DNA of 64,000 nt, taken from NCBI GenBank assembly GCA_029959085.1, contig JARWIR010000021.1:19245620-19309619 (forward strand). Reading direction: 5' to 3'. The notes beneath the pieces are model-generated. The model was not told the DNA's origin and searched no databases. It saw only the letters and a list, made by a program, of their open reading frames with translations. Source of the DNA: Nemophila menziesii. Its lineage: Eukaryota; Streptophyta; Magnoliopsida; Boraginales; Hydrophyllaceae. Every line of letters begins with the position of its first letter. Position 1 is the stretch's first letter. This document shows positions 12,561 to 24,234 of the stretch, in pieces. Position numbers and translations under genes: made by a program.

Positions 12561-12825
12561 CTTGTTTATGGTGCCTTTGTTATCTTAACCGTCCAAAAGA
12601 AATTGAAAACATAATGAACGTCACAATAAATCATTAAAATCAAAAATTTATATTTTGCCAACCTTGTGAATGAGTTTGGTGAGTAACATCTACTACTACT
12701 TTGTGGCCAACACATCATTTAGATCATCTACTTATACAGAGGTTCCATTTAGTAGTGAATCATGTAATTAGCATTCCACAAGCGAAAGATATCTTCAAGT
12801 TGAAGTCTATTCGCAACTTACGCAT
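12561..12825 (+). promoter_or_regulatory. 5' flank of KCS copy 1
   Basis: This 265-bp stretch between the LINE remnant and the KCS ATG holds no ORF. It contains TTATATTTTG near 12648 and CTTATACAGA near 12730 as weak TATA-like candidates, but no convincing core promoter can be picked by eye. If the gene is transcribed, most of its proximal promoter must lie here, because LINE sequence begins immediately upstream. Confidence 0.3.
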
Positions 12826-14252
12826 ATGGCTTCTTTTATCATGATAATCGACTTCTTATCATCGTCACTTGTGTGCTTACTAGTGACGATCATTTTGCTT
12901 CTTGTGTCCTACATTTCCATCTCATCGAAAACTTCTCGTACAGTTTTCTTACTAGATTTTGCATGCTATAAGCCTCCAGACACTCTAATGTGTTCTAGAA
13001 AAAGGATAATCGAACAAATAATGAAAGTCAATGGAGATTATCCCGAAGAAGCACTGAATTTTATGAAGAATGTGATGATCAAAGCAGGAATTGGGGACTC
13101 CACGTATATTTCAGAAGGAATTCTAAGTATACCTCCAAATCTATCTACAGAAGGATCAAGGCAAGAGGGAGAGATGGTGATGTTTGGAGCCATTGATAGG
13201 CTACTGGCCAAGACTAGTACTAGTAATGTTGAGATTAAAGATATAGGGATATTAATCGTTAATTGTTCTTTATTTAATGTTGTGCCCTCTCTTACAAGCA
13301 TTATTGTAAATCGTTACAAGCTTAGACACAATATTGCAACTTATAATCTTACTGGGATGGGATGTGGTGCTAGCCTCACAGCCGTCAATTTGGCAAAGCA
13401 GCTTCTTCAGGTATAATTAATATTAATCAATTTAAATGAGTAAAAGAGTATTTCTTGATCTGTAATGTCTGTTTGCATACTTTTCAGGTGCACCATAACC
13501 AGTATGCTCTAATAGTGAGCACAGAGAACATCACACAAAATCTGTACATGGGGAAGGAGCGCGCTAAACTATTAGGCAATTGCCTATTTCGCCTAGGCGG
13601 AGCTGCTATTTTACTCTCCAATCGCTCATCAGATAGAAAATTGTCAAAGTATCAGCTCATGCACAGTATTCATAACAACTTTGCAAGTTGTGATCTTTCA
13701 TACCACTGCATTACCCAAGAAGAAGATGAGGAAGGTTTACTTGGGGTTACTATATCACAGGATTTATATGTAGTAGCAGAAAATGCTATTAAATCAAATT
13801 TGAGAATACTAGGCCCTTTGATCCTTCCCTTATCAGAAAAGATTAAATATATAGGAATCTTATTGACTAAAAAGCTTTGGACGGGTAAACTAAGACAATA
13901 TACGCCTAAATTCGAGAAATGCGTTAGACATTTTTTCCCACATACAGGAGGAAAAAAGTTACTTGATAACTTGCAGGCAATATTAGGTTTGAGTGATAAT
14001 ATTATCGAACCAGCAAGAACTACTCTTTATAAATATGGAAATACTTCAAGTAGTACAATTTGGTATTCACTGGCTTATGCTGAGGCCAAAGGTAGGATCA
14101 AAAAAGGTGATCTTTCATGGCAGATTTCTTTTGGTGCTGGATTTTATTGTACTAGTGTGGTATGGTGTGCCATGAGGGACGTTCCAAGTTGCGAAGAGAT
14201 GAATCCGTGGAATGAGGAAATTGATGACTATCCTCTCATCTTACATACTTAA
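12826..14252 (+). CDS. 3-ketoacyl-CoA synthase-like (KCS), copy 1, two exons
   Basis: Exon 1 is 12826-13410, intron 13411-13487 (77 bp, GT...TTTTCAG, phase 0), exon 2 13488-14252, for a predicted 449 aa. KCS enzymes are ER-membrane condensing enzymes. They join malonyl-CoA to a long-chain acyl-CoA in the first step of very-long-chain fatty-acid elongation, supplying waxes, suberin and sphingolipids. A hydrophobic N-terminal segment (about residues 5-33) precedes the FAE1/CUT1 condensing domain, which starts around FLLDFACYKPPD. The expected catalytic residues are present: Cys180 (GMGC), His347 (FFPHTGG) and Asn380 (YGNTSSS), with spacings of 167 and 33. Oddities: GMGCGAS instead of the usual GMGCSAG, WYSLAY instead of WYELAY, LGGAA instead of VGGAA, and a length below the common 480-520. 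No stops or frameshifts are seen. The first Met is used as start. The family call is firm; subfamily and activity are not established. It may be diverging. Confidence 0.88.
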
Positions 14253-14809
14253 ACTTTTTTCTTTTAGTTATGATTTGTATTAAGACCTGAATTAAAGGAA
14301 AAATTAATCATTCTTTAATAATCTTTTCGTCCGAAAAATAATGTCTTATTTTGTTTTTCATATAAATTAAAAATATATAATTATTATCTTTATCATTACT
14401 AAAATACCCTTAATAAAGTGATTTGATATTTTAATTATTTATTAAAAATATAAATATAAATATCTTAATAAAGTTAATAATAAAAAAAGATGAAATAAAA
14501 TATCTAAAATTCTAAATAAATATTATATTTAAAACACTATTTTTAATAAAGTAGCAATTATTTTTAAAATAGAGAAATACTTGTCTTTAGTTTACTCGTC
14601 TCTAAATCATCAATCATGCATTGATATGGATACAGATAGTAGGTAAACTTATAACTGTAGTTCATTAATGCACTGCCATCATCAAATCAATTTAATCATT
14701 TGTCTGCAGCATGCAATTTAATCATTTGTCTGCAGCATGCATGTGGACTATTTATTTTTATCACCTTAAAGTATAGCATGATACTCCCTCGCTCTCCAAT
14801 AAAAATAGT
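14253..14809. other. AT-rich 3' flank of KCS copy 1 with a short tandem duplication
   Basis: No gene is seen. 14280-14570 is strongly AT-rich and contains several AATAAA-like motifs that could serve as polyadenylation signals, though none can be singled out. At 14689-14740 a 25-bp unit (core TTTAATCATTTGTCTGCAGC) is present twice in tandem and nearly perfect. Confidence 0.6.
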
Positions 14810-15394
14810 TAGGGGAGAGCAAAATTTTAACCAAACCGAAAAACCGTGTTAATTTTAACTAAACCGATCCGAAATATACGTTAATTTTACCTAGGCCAAC
14901 CTTACCCATCGGGTTACCTTATGATTTTTCGGGTCCATATATTTTACCTATATATTACCCAAGCTATTGGGTTGGGGTTATTCAAACCGAAAAACCGTTT
15001 AATAAGAAAAATACAAAACATGCATATTAGAGAAGTCATTTCATTTGGCTTCTCGCATATTTTAATCATGCATAACTTATTTTGAAGTATTTGATTTAAG
15101 ACTTCTTGGTTTGTAATGTCAAAATTGTAACTTTGATCTTTAGAAGTATAATGATATCAGTTTTTTTTCGAATTTTGTTCTTTATTTATTTTTTCATACG
15201 TTAAAAAAAGTTTGACTAATATTGACTAACGAGGGTAAACCGAAGGTAACCGAAAGGTAAACCGAAATTACCCGAGGGTAAACTTTTTTTTACCCTACCC
15301 TTGGGTTACCTTAGCAATTCCTTAAACCGAAATATATTACCCTTGGTTTACCCTAACCTCAAAACCGGGTAAAACCGACCCATGCTCTCCCCTA
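14810..15394. mobile_element. Non-autonomous hAT-like element (585 bp)
   Basis: The ends are perfect 12-bp inverted repeats: TAGGGGAGAGCA at 14810 and TGCTCTCCCCTA ending at 15394. They are flanked by an 8-bp direct repeat AAAATAGT (14802-14809 and 15395-15402). Together an 8-bp TSD and TAGGG-type termini indicate the hAT superfamily. Subterminal regions are full of ACCGAAA, GGGTAA and AACCG motifs in both orientations (for example near 14834, 15240-15290 and 15360), as expected for hAT transposase binding sites. No ORF of note, so non-autonomous. Its right TSD ends 3 bp before the LINE's TSD. Confidence 0.85.
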
Positions 15395-15593
15395 AAAATA
15401 GTTACCCCTGCTTTTGCTTCTTCTTTTTTTAAATTTCAAAAGCATAATATTATAAATCAAAATATAGTTAATTACAGCTACAAACTTTCGACCAATACCT
15501 GAGAAATTGGTGAGTTAAATAAAGAAACATATAAACGCGACAATATGGGGGAGGGTTAGTGACCCAGTCACAAGGCAAATTACCAAAAAACTT

Positions 15594-18500
15594 ATGTCTC
15601 GCGACTCAGTCCACTACACTATCTTCTCTCATAGTAATATCAAAGAAAGAAACTATCCTATTATTACAAAGAGACTTAATGTCTTGATAGAGAGTCCTAT
15701 GCTAATATTAGTTGGCGCTTTAAGGTGGTTAAGTAGCTCTATAACCGTCTTGTTGTCATTCAAAACTCTAATGTCTTCAAGGTGGAAATTTACTTTTAAA
15801 GCCAATCCATTATACACTACAATAAACTTGACTTTCTCTCCATTATTACAAACAAAGAGACCTGTAAAACCATGTATTAGTGCTATATCCTTATTACTTA
15901 CAATGCAAGCGGATAAAGCCTCATAGTTTTTAGTAAAAGAAGCGTCTGTATGTACTACTATAGACTTTTCATTCAAGTTACACATCCAATTTTAACCTGT
16001 TTTGATATTTTTTTTCACTGTAATCTGTTACCTCTTTTTCTTTTTCCTTTTTCTCGACCTTCTCATTCATGTTGTTATATGAATTAGCCTTAGAGTTTCT
16101 TTTTTTACTATTAGCAAATTCATCATAGGTTAGTTGGGACTGGTAAAGGACTTGGTGGGGATCATGTATTTTTCTTTCAAAACGGAATTTATTGCGAGTT
16201 TTTCATATTTGCCATGGTAGAAAGGAAATAAAAGTATTCATCCTTCTATCAGCCACATCTATACACCCTTTAAGAGTTATGATCTTCATAAACTAGGAAT
16301 CAAATCTTAAAGTACAACATGATGAGGCTGATATTTGACCTAGTGATATAGACCATAGGCTCTTGCCCATTCATATTTAAAAAATAGATCTTATATTGAT
16401 TCTGCATCTTACCACATTAAGTGCATAAGTCAGTTAATGCACATTTTCTACTGTATTTCAAATCCTCAGTAGGTAGTTTTCTTTTACACACTTTCGATAA
16501 GAAATTTCTAATCTTTGGTGGGAAATCTAGGTTCCAAACCTCCTTCCATATAGAGCATGGGGTTGCATAGGAAATACTAGGTTTCTCACTTATTTTCTTT
16601 TTTTCTTCTTCAATCTCTTTATCTTCAAAGAGCCATAGATACCTTTTGAGGTTACTTCACCATCCTTATATAGTATCCAATATGTATTATCCTCCATGAT
16701 TCTTAAGGAGTAGTAATTTTTTTATTTCCTTATGGAACCACGTAGATGTAATGTTATGGTCCCAAATATTCGAGCCTACATAGAACAAGTCAGAAACATT
16801 AGAGGGTAGTGTTTAAGGTATTTTAATTTTTTTATACCCGAAATCCATTGATAATTTCATAACTGTGTCGTTTTACCATCTCCAATATTCCAGAAATGAT
16901 CTTTTTTAAAACTATTTCTCCCTTCTAATAACCTTCTCCATCTCAAATATGGATGATAACCAATATTAGCATTTATAAAGTTTATTTTAAGGAATTAGAT
17001 TTCTTTTAGTGTTTTTGCTAAAAGTAAATTTAGGTTTTTAAAGATCTTTTACGTATTTCTAGCAAGTAAAGAAATATTTTTTATTTCATGGGTATAAAAC
17101 CCATTCCTACTTTATTTTTATTTTTCCAATCATTTCTTTCCAGTTTACCTAATGGTGTTTCTTTTTGTTATTCTTGTTCCACCAAAACTGTTATATAATA
17201 GAATCTATATTATCACAAACACTCATGGGGATAAGAAAGCCGACATTGTCTAAGAAAGAATTGCTTTAATTACATAGTCTATTAAGATTTCCTTCCCAAC
17301 TTTTGATAAAAATATGGTATTTCATTAATCAACTTTATTTCTTATTATATCAACTATCCAATTTAGAGCCTTGACTTTGGATCTCCCCAAATCTATTGGT
17401 AACCCTAAGTATTTACCAAGGTTTTCCAGTATGTTCATATTAAGGCTTTTCATAAGGTGGTTAAATTTTTCCTCAGGGGTATTTTTACAAAACATGACAC
17501 CACTTTTGTTTAGGTTAATACTTTGACCAGAGCCATGGCTATATTCATTAAGGACATTTATAAATTCCGCAATATCATTTTCCTCAGCCCTAATAAAGAA
17601 TAAATTGTCATCTACGAAAAGTATATGACTTAGAGTAAGGAAATTTTTATTGATTTTCAGGGCTCTTATATAACTATTGTCCACTTTTTGTTTTAGTAAA
17701 GTAATTAAGGCTTGTGTTATTATACAGAAAAGGAAAGGGGGCAGAGGGGTTATCAGGAGGTATTTCATCTCCATTCAGAAAAACCTTGTAAGATACATAA
17801 GTAACACATCACATAATCCATTCCACCCATTTTGTACAAAAGCCCAATTTTATTAAAGTATCTTTTAATAAGTCTCATTTCATATTTTCATAGACTTTTG
17901 CCACATCAGCCTTAATTGCCACATAGTGGACATCAGTATTTCTTTTTCTTCTAAGGAAATGGCATACTTCATGTGCTATTAAAATATTATATGTAATTTC
18001 TCTACCGAGAATAAAAGCACGCCGAGTTTCACTAATAATATACGGCATGACTTCTTATGATCTTTTGACAAATATTTTTGCCAAAGTTGTATAGATTACA
18101 TTAGAGCAACTAATAGGTATAAAGTGAGCCACCTTAGCCGGTTTTTTGTTTTTTGGAATCAAGGTGATTAAAGTTTTATTAATCTCATAGGGACTACTTT
18201 TATTCTGTAAGAAGTCAGTTATACACCTAATTATATCGAATTTTATTAAATCCCGATGTTTTTTTGTAGAAATACACTTGGTAAACATCTGGGCCCGAAG
18301 CCCTATCACTACTCATATCCCACAGCGCATTCTTTATTTCATTTACACTCACAGGTTTAGTAACGTCGTGTTCATGTCATCATTAATGCATTCTTTAAGA
18401 GGGTCCAGGGCTGGTCTGTAATCTCTAGGTCCCGTAGAGCTAAAAATATTACTAAAATATATTTTAATTTCTTTTTTCATTTCAATTTTAATACTTACCA

Positions 18501-19650
18501 TACATCATTACTATTTGGGAGGGTAGTAATTGTATTTCTTTTCCTTCTTGATTTAGTTATAGAATGGAAATAAGTCGTGTTCTTATCTCCTAAGTTTAAC
18601 CATTCAACTCTCGATTTCAATTTTTAATAAACGTCCTCATTATGTCATCTTTGTTCCATTCTTTGGACAATACAATTGTACCCATCCCAATCAATAGGAG
18701 AGATGGAATTGATCATGTTTTGTAGTGTATTTTTATCTTTTCTCAGACTTTTTTTTTCTCTTTAGCAATTTTCCTGGCCCAACTAGTGAGTGTATTCATC
18801 AGAGAGTATAGTTTTTACCGAACATATTAATACCTTTACCTCTTAAAGCATTCATCTCTATCTATTTTTTTTATTGATTGTCTCCATACATTCATTATTA
18901 TCAAGCCATGTTTTACAAAAAATAAATCTTTTCAGGATGGGGATTTTTTATTATCTTTTATAATAATAATCATAGAATGATCTGATCCTATTAGGGGAAG
19001 TGTAGAATCCACGCATTCGGGAACATATTGCCCCAATTTGCCTTATTACAGCACGTATCAATGGCTTGTTTTATAACTTCAGAATTTTTTCTTTTATTCG
19101 ACCATATAAACTTGCATCCCTTAGCTTGTAAATCATTCATATTAAGTTTAAAAAGACACTTATTCAGCCGTTTCGTATTAGTATTATTAGAACCTAGGCC
19201 ACCTAGTTTTTCCTCAGCATACCTATACATGTTGAAATCTCCAATTATATTCCACGGGAGATTAGGGGAAAATATTTTACACTCTTTAATAGCATTCGTA
19301 ACTGCATCCTTAAGGTTATCGTAAAAGGGTATATATACATAGGTAGTACAATACTCAATAAAATTTTCGTCCATAATTTTGCAGTGAATATAAAAATTAG
19401 TAGCTTCCAGAATAGCAATTTTTATATTAGAAGTTTTTAAAAGGGAAAGGTCATCTTTAACTTTTATCGGGTCAACAATGCTACATGCTTCATACTTAAG
19501 TTCATATGCTATATTTTTCACATAGTCAGACGGATTTTTAGTTTCAATAAGGACAATTATCTCTGAGAGATATTGTAGAATATTATCTTTTAGGGTTAGA
19601 ACTGTCAAGGCATTGCCAAGACCTTGATAGTTCCAACTGAGTTGTGTCAT
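15594..19650 (-). pseudogene. LINE ORF2 (endonuclease-RT-RNase H)
   Basis: Starts MTQLSWNYQGLGNALTVLTL at 19650. The EN block is open for 219 codons and shows LIETKN, NIIGDFNMYRY and WSNKRK; a frame change then leads to LPLIGSDHSM near 18985, the conserved SDH motif. RT: EINKTLITLIPKNKKP near 18190-18145, a PISCSN block near 18105, then after damage LSHILFVDDNLFF (17630-17592; FVDD replaces the usual FADD but keeps both Asp), and a NLGKYLGLPIDLGRSK block near 17420. RNase H: IVVHTDASF near 15960, open from 15985 to 15653. Several stops lie between 17300 and 16000 and around 18000. The order and domain set are complete, so this was once an autonomous element. Confidence 0.85.
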
Positions 19651-19922
19651 TGTTGATTATGGGGTTGATCAAGTTCAACCCTGCAAAACGTAATAGCCCC
19701 CGAAACTTGTTCATCCTTCTTATTCTCATTATTTTTTTCCATTGGTATCAAGTCCATAGTCATTTATAGCTTAGTAGTTCACATAGCCAGAGTCCATCTA
19801 GCTTTCTATATTTTCTCATTTTTTGATTTCTCACTAATTTGACGGTGTAGAGCAAGTCGTTTCATCTTGTTTTCCTCTTTGAGTTTCTCATTACCATAAT
19901 TAATCTTTGCCTCTTCCATTCT

Positions 19923-21233
19923 TTAATCTTCATGGTCTTCCTCCACAGTAGAATTGCAAAGAGTAGGGTTTCTATCGATTTTGTTTTCTAAAGTAGAGAA
20001 TGAATTGGGGATTTCTTTGTTAGGGTCGACTTGGTTTTGTAATATAGTAGTAGTAATTTGAGTAGTTGGGTTAACTTGGTATTGACTAAAACCCACTTTG
20101 GGTTCAACTAAGATGGCATGGTCCAGTTCGTGTTTTCTAATTGATCCAAAAGATAATGTTAAAGGCCCACTATTTTTTAGCCTAGTATGATTTGGAGAGT
20201 GGGGTTTCAGCTCATCATTTTTGTTTTCTTGCATATACATACCAAATATATTATTTTCTGGTTTAGATAATTCCTTAAAGTTCAATTCCATCACCACTTC
20301 CTTGTACCCGTCCTTTACCTCGTACACCTCCTTGTTTGTAGCAATTTTGTTTTCTAGCTTAGATTTGTCCTTTATTGAGGTACCGATTTTGCCTCTTCAG
20401 TCCTTTTTTAAGATACCATGTTCACTAAGTATTCTACTCACTGAGTTGGTTTGAATGTTTTATTTTAAGGACATCGTCGTGAAGACAAAATTCATCAGAG
20501 TTTTATTTTCGGCCACTTTGAAATCTCTCTCAATACTGTGAATCCATTTACCCAGGCACTTATTTAGGCGCAGTTTATTATTACACTCTTCCTCTGTATA
20601 GTCTAATAGGCCACACACAAAGTGAAATTCCCCCAATCTTTCAAACTTTTGCAATCCGTTCAAGCTTCCATGTTCTGTAATATTGAAAGAGTAAGTAGAG
20701 TTGAGGGGTTGATTGATATCCCATTCCACTCTTTCTCTATAGTAGCTAATTTATTTAAAGGTTTCCATCGGTGGCAGTTAGGTTTCCACCACTTTCCCAT
20801 ATCTTCCGATGATAAATTCCACATTTTTCTCAGAAATATAGTTGTCTGGTAAGCCATGAATCTGTACGCAAAATAGATTAGTGTTTTGATTATCTATAGC
20901 CAATCCTTCATTTTCCTTCCATTCCTTTATAAGTATGTGTTTACCATCCAAGTTCCATGGTCTTTTCTTCAGGATATTCTTGTAATCTTCATCTGAACTA
21001 CAACTTATACAACAGGAGTTGAAACCCAATTTTTCAGTAGTAATTTCCGCTTTTAAACCCCGAGATTTGTTGATTGTCTTGCGTAGAAAATTGAAACTGA
21101 TTGGTTTGTTGCTTATGATTTTTGCTAGTAGTTTAGGCTTTTCGATTGTAGTATAAATCCAATTGTATACTGGTTTGAGGATGATTTTGTTGGGTTTGAT
21201 TTTGTGTTTGCCATTCGTATATTGTTGATCCAT
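19923..21233 (-). pseudogene. LINE ORF1 (DUF4283 plus zinc knuckle)
   Basis: The likely start is the ATG at 21233 (MDQQYTNGKHKIKPNKI), just after a stretch encoding low-complexity sequence. DUF4283-like RNA-binding features follow: RPWNLDGKHILIKEW and FCVQIHGLPDNYISEKN (usual F-WVQ-x-HGLP). A zinc-knuckle-like FHFVCGLLDYTEEEC appears near 20635-20590, in which the first Cys and the His are replaced. The C-terminal part to 19923 is Asn/Thr/Pro-rich. At least two frame changes separate the pieces. The known role of plant LINE ORF1 is nucleic-acid binding in the retrotransposition particle. ORF2 begins about 270 bp downstream. Confidence 0.75.
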
Positions 21234-21418
21234 AGCGGAAAAGGATTGTGGTTCGGAAAGGGAAGGAGAGGAGAGGGGAAAAAACAGAGGATGAAGAAAA
21301 GGGAGAGAAATGAAAGAGAAAAGGCCTAGATACTTACCTGAGATGAGGATTGATTTTTTTTCCCTGCTTTTGCTCACAAACTTATAAAATTCATTGTATT
21401 ATTATATAATTATTAAAA

Positions 21419-21776
21419 GAATTAATGCTCAAGAAACACATCAAGTTATAATTAATTCCTCCTTACCCCAACCATCATTTTTTTGCCCATAAAAGACACC
21501 ATACATTTTGTGTTTTTCATTTTTTGCCAATAGAAAGAGTCTTTTGTGTTATGAGAAGCTTCCTAAACTCAAATTTTGAGTTATGGGAAGCTTCTCTGAA
21601 CTCAAATTTTGAGTTATGGGAAGCTTCTCTGAACTAAAATTTTGAGTTATGGGGAGCTTCCCAGAACTCAGATTTTGAGTTTTGGGAAGTTTCTCATAAC
21701 TCACTGTTTTTTAAAAAAGACAGTGTCTTTTACGGGATAGTGGATAAGGCTGCAGGGGTTTATTGAGCATTAACCC
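21419..21776. mobile_element. Non-autonomous MULE-like element, family 3 (358 bp)
   Basis: Termini GAATTAATGCTCAAGAAAC and, inverted, GGGTTAATGCTCAATAAAC are flanked by a perfect 9-bp direct repeat TTATTAAAA (21410-21418 and 21777-21785). A 9-bp TSD is the Mutator-superfamily signature. The interior (about 21545-21700) is a tandem array of a 33-bp unit (GAGTTATGGGAAGCTTCTCT core), about four to five copies. Each unit is partly palindromic (AACTCAAATTTTGAGTT). Relatives occur at 61297-61567, 61955-63297 and 63608 to the window end. Confidence 0.85.
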
Positions 21777-21947
21777 TTATTAAAAATATCCTAAATAAAA
21801 TATCTTGATATTATTTTTTGTACTTAAAGATAAAAATTATCTAAAAAATAATATCTCTTAAAATAATGATTTTTTGTACTTAATTCTTTGTAATAATAGT
21901 ACTACTAACTATTTATTTATTTTTTTGAAAGTAACTACTTTTTAAAA

Positions 21948-23430
21948 GAGATAAACTACAAAATGAAGCCCCAAAACCCACTAATATACTATTTAAAGCG
22001 CAAGTATAAAAAATTATAATATAAATATTTGATTGTATTTTTTACTTTTAAACTTTTTTTATTTTTTTATCATATATATATTTTTTATTATTTTAATTTA
22101 CCCGATAGGTACGTACATACATTTTCGGGGGGTACGTACCTATATTTTTTGTTCGGCGTGCACTAATTTTCCACGGGGATACGTACCTATGCCGTTTTTT
22201 ATGTTATGAAGTGAATTTATATATAAATGCATTATAGGTCGTAATACTATTTGTGTTTTGTCTATGTCAAAGTCTAGGAGGGTCCGGTTCTTCTCCATGT
22301 CAAACTTTCGGAAAACAAACTATCCTCAAGCAGTTGTGCCAAGGTCCAACCGGCTGTAGCAAGGTTTGTACCCTTGCATAGGAACAAAAAAATCTCTTTA
22401 CCTTCACTCTCGCATAGGAACAAAGACACAAACAGAATCTCTTCACCTTCACTACAAATCATCGGAACCCAATTACCCGGGACCAATGGGTTGTAACCTA
22501 GTCACCCTACCATAAGCCAAAAATGGTTCTTCACATTCACATAGGAACAAAAACCAATAAAAAAATTGTACCCAAATGGTTATACCTAACCCCAAAACAA
22601 ACCTTCACACGCGCAAAGGGTCGAAAACCAATCAAAAAAATACCATAAGGTCTGTACCCTAGGGGCTGTCTTCGCATAGGAACAAAAAATAAAAAATAAT
22701 CTCTTCATATTTGCATTCGCAGGAAAAAAACAATCAAAAAAGAATTGCTGGACCCAAGTGTAACTCAAGGGCTGTACCCATCCATCTCCAGCATTTGTCC
22801 TAAATGATCTTTTCCTGCAATAAATGAATCATTTGTTACATGTTAAAAAAATTATAAAACATTATAACATATCTCGGTGGATCAAAAAACAAAAAAGCAA
22901 AAGCAACATTGGAAAAACAAAGAAACATTTTTTTTTACCTTAAACTGGGTTTCATGGGTCAGATGGTGGAGTTGAAGATCTGACGGGATCTGAAGATGGT
23001 TGAGAATGGTTCATGCGGCATATCTGAAAAGATCTCTTTGTTTGTGTTCACGAAGGCAGATCGGAAGAGATCTCTTTCTTTGTGGTTACGGCGGAAGATC
23101 TCTGAAGGTGATGGAGAATGGTATACGGCGGCGGCCGTTTTAGGAGAGTTAGTGGAGAACAACGGCATATTTTTTACCAGTGGAGAATGGAGCACTAACG
23201 GAGGAGACATTTTTTAGCAGTGGAGAATGGCGCATGAACGATGATGGAGAATGGAGCACGAACAACGACAACTTTCTTTAGCTGGGCGCGGCAGTGGAGA
23301 ATGGAGCACGAACGACACGAACGTCCGTGAGTAGCAGCTGTATTCTTGGGAGGGAGAGAGGTTGGGTTTACATGGTGGAGAAGGTAGTTCCATATCGTTT
23401 GAAAAACCTTAATGGATAAAACCTTTTATA
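21948..23430 (+). mobile_element. Non-autonomous MULE family 2, copy 1 (3'-truncated)
   Basis: Collinear with copy 2 (34177-35930) and, reversed, copy 3 (40145-41800). Shared blocks are the GAGATAAACTACAAAATG end, GGTACGTACCTA repeats, TTGTCTATGTCAAAG, CCATGTCAAACTTTCGGAAA, CCTCAAGCAGTTGTGCC, and repeated 'cataggaacaaa' plus 'tcttcaccttcact' runs. A GC-richer segment (22960-23340) carries open but low-complexity frames on both strands with many GGAGAATGG motifs; I do not regard these as genes. The right terminal repeat seen in the other copies is missing, so no TSD can be paired. Ends approximate on the right. Confidence 0.7.
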
Positions 23431-24234
23431 TATTTTTGTTTGTTCCAGGTACTGCATTCTACTGCAATAAGCTACTTTGTCTATGATTTTATAAATGTTG
23501 TACTTAAGTCTAATGATTTGAAAATTATGGAAGAAGATTTTATGTTATTTTCTCCATGTATAAAGGGTTGTAATTGACCATGAAAGAGAAGATACATAAA
23601 TGGGTATGCTTGAGTAATAATTGAGTTACATAAAGTGAAATTACCAAAATTACCAAAATATATGGCGAAATAGTAATTTTTTGAAGTTGAAGGTAAAGAA
23701 AAAACTCCAAGTGAAATTGAAGAGGTTGAGGAAGACAAATCATTGACCACTAATAAATGGGAAGTTTCAATTCACGCGGAGGTTAAAGAAGCTTTAGGCA
23801 CATTGGAGAAAGTTATTACTATGGTTCGAGAACATAAATGACCTCGAAAGATATTACAAATGAAGTGAATTTTACAAATGAACAAACATACTTTAACCTG
23901 ATCAAACCTTAACTAACTTGTTCCAAAAGGGAACCACGGAGACGTCTGGTGATACAAGATATCTCTAGTAGTCATGCTTCCAGTTAAATATATGTTGGAA
24001 AGTTGGAGGGGGCAAGTGAAAGATTCTAAAAAAATGGAGAAAAAAATTGGGGTCAATACTTTTTTTCACTAAAACCCAAGGGTACTAGTAGCTCCTCCCA
24101 TGATTATTTGTATACTAATGTGTTCTATTTTTTTTATTTTAGTTTTTAGGTCTAGGGAAACAAATAAAAGCAGGATACCTCTTGGATCACCAGGTGAAAT
24201 TATCCAAGATCATCCTAGTTAGAAAAATTGGCTT
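23431..24234. other. Unassigned stretch with a short coding-like frame
   Basis: 23680-23841 on the plus strand is open and compositionally protein-like (EVEGKEKTPSEIEEVEEDK, then HAEVKEALGTLEKVITMVRE, then stop). It has no recognised family and may be a captured or decayed exon. The rest to 24234 shows nothing I can identify. Confidence 0.25.

Larger units (their letters stand above)
15419..21361 (-). mobile_element. Near full-length L1-type LINE with 13-bp TSD
   Basis: A 13-bp direct repeat CCCTGCTTTTGCT at 15406-15418 and 21362-21374 flanks the element. Its 3' end (minus strand) is an A-rich tail, seen as TCTTCTTTTTTT on the plus strand from 15419. ORF1 starts near 21233, and ORF2 runs from 19650 down to about 15594 with EN, RT and RNase H domains in order. 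About 5.9 kb in total. Both ORFs carry stops and frameshifts, so it cannot move now. It is still the best-preserved LINE in the window. It was inserted directly beside the hAT element at 14810-15394. Confidence 0.85.

Noticed and set aside
17592..17630. Functional reverse transcriptase in the 15-21 kb LINE
   Set aside because: The FVDD motif retains both Asp, but stops and frameshifts break ORF2 in several places, so no active enzyme is coded.
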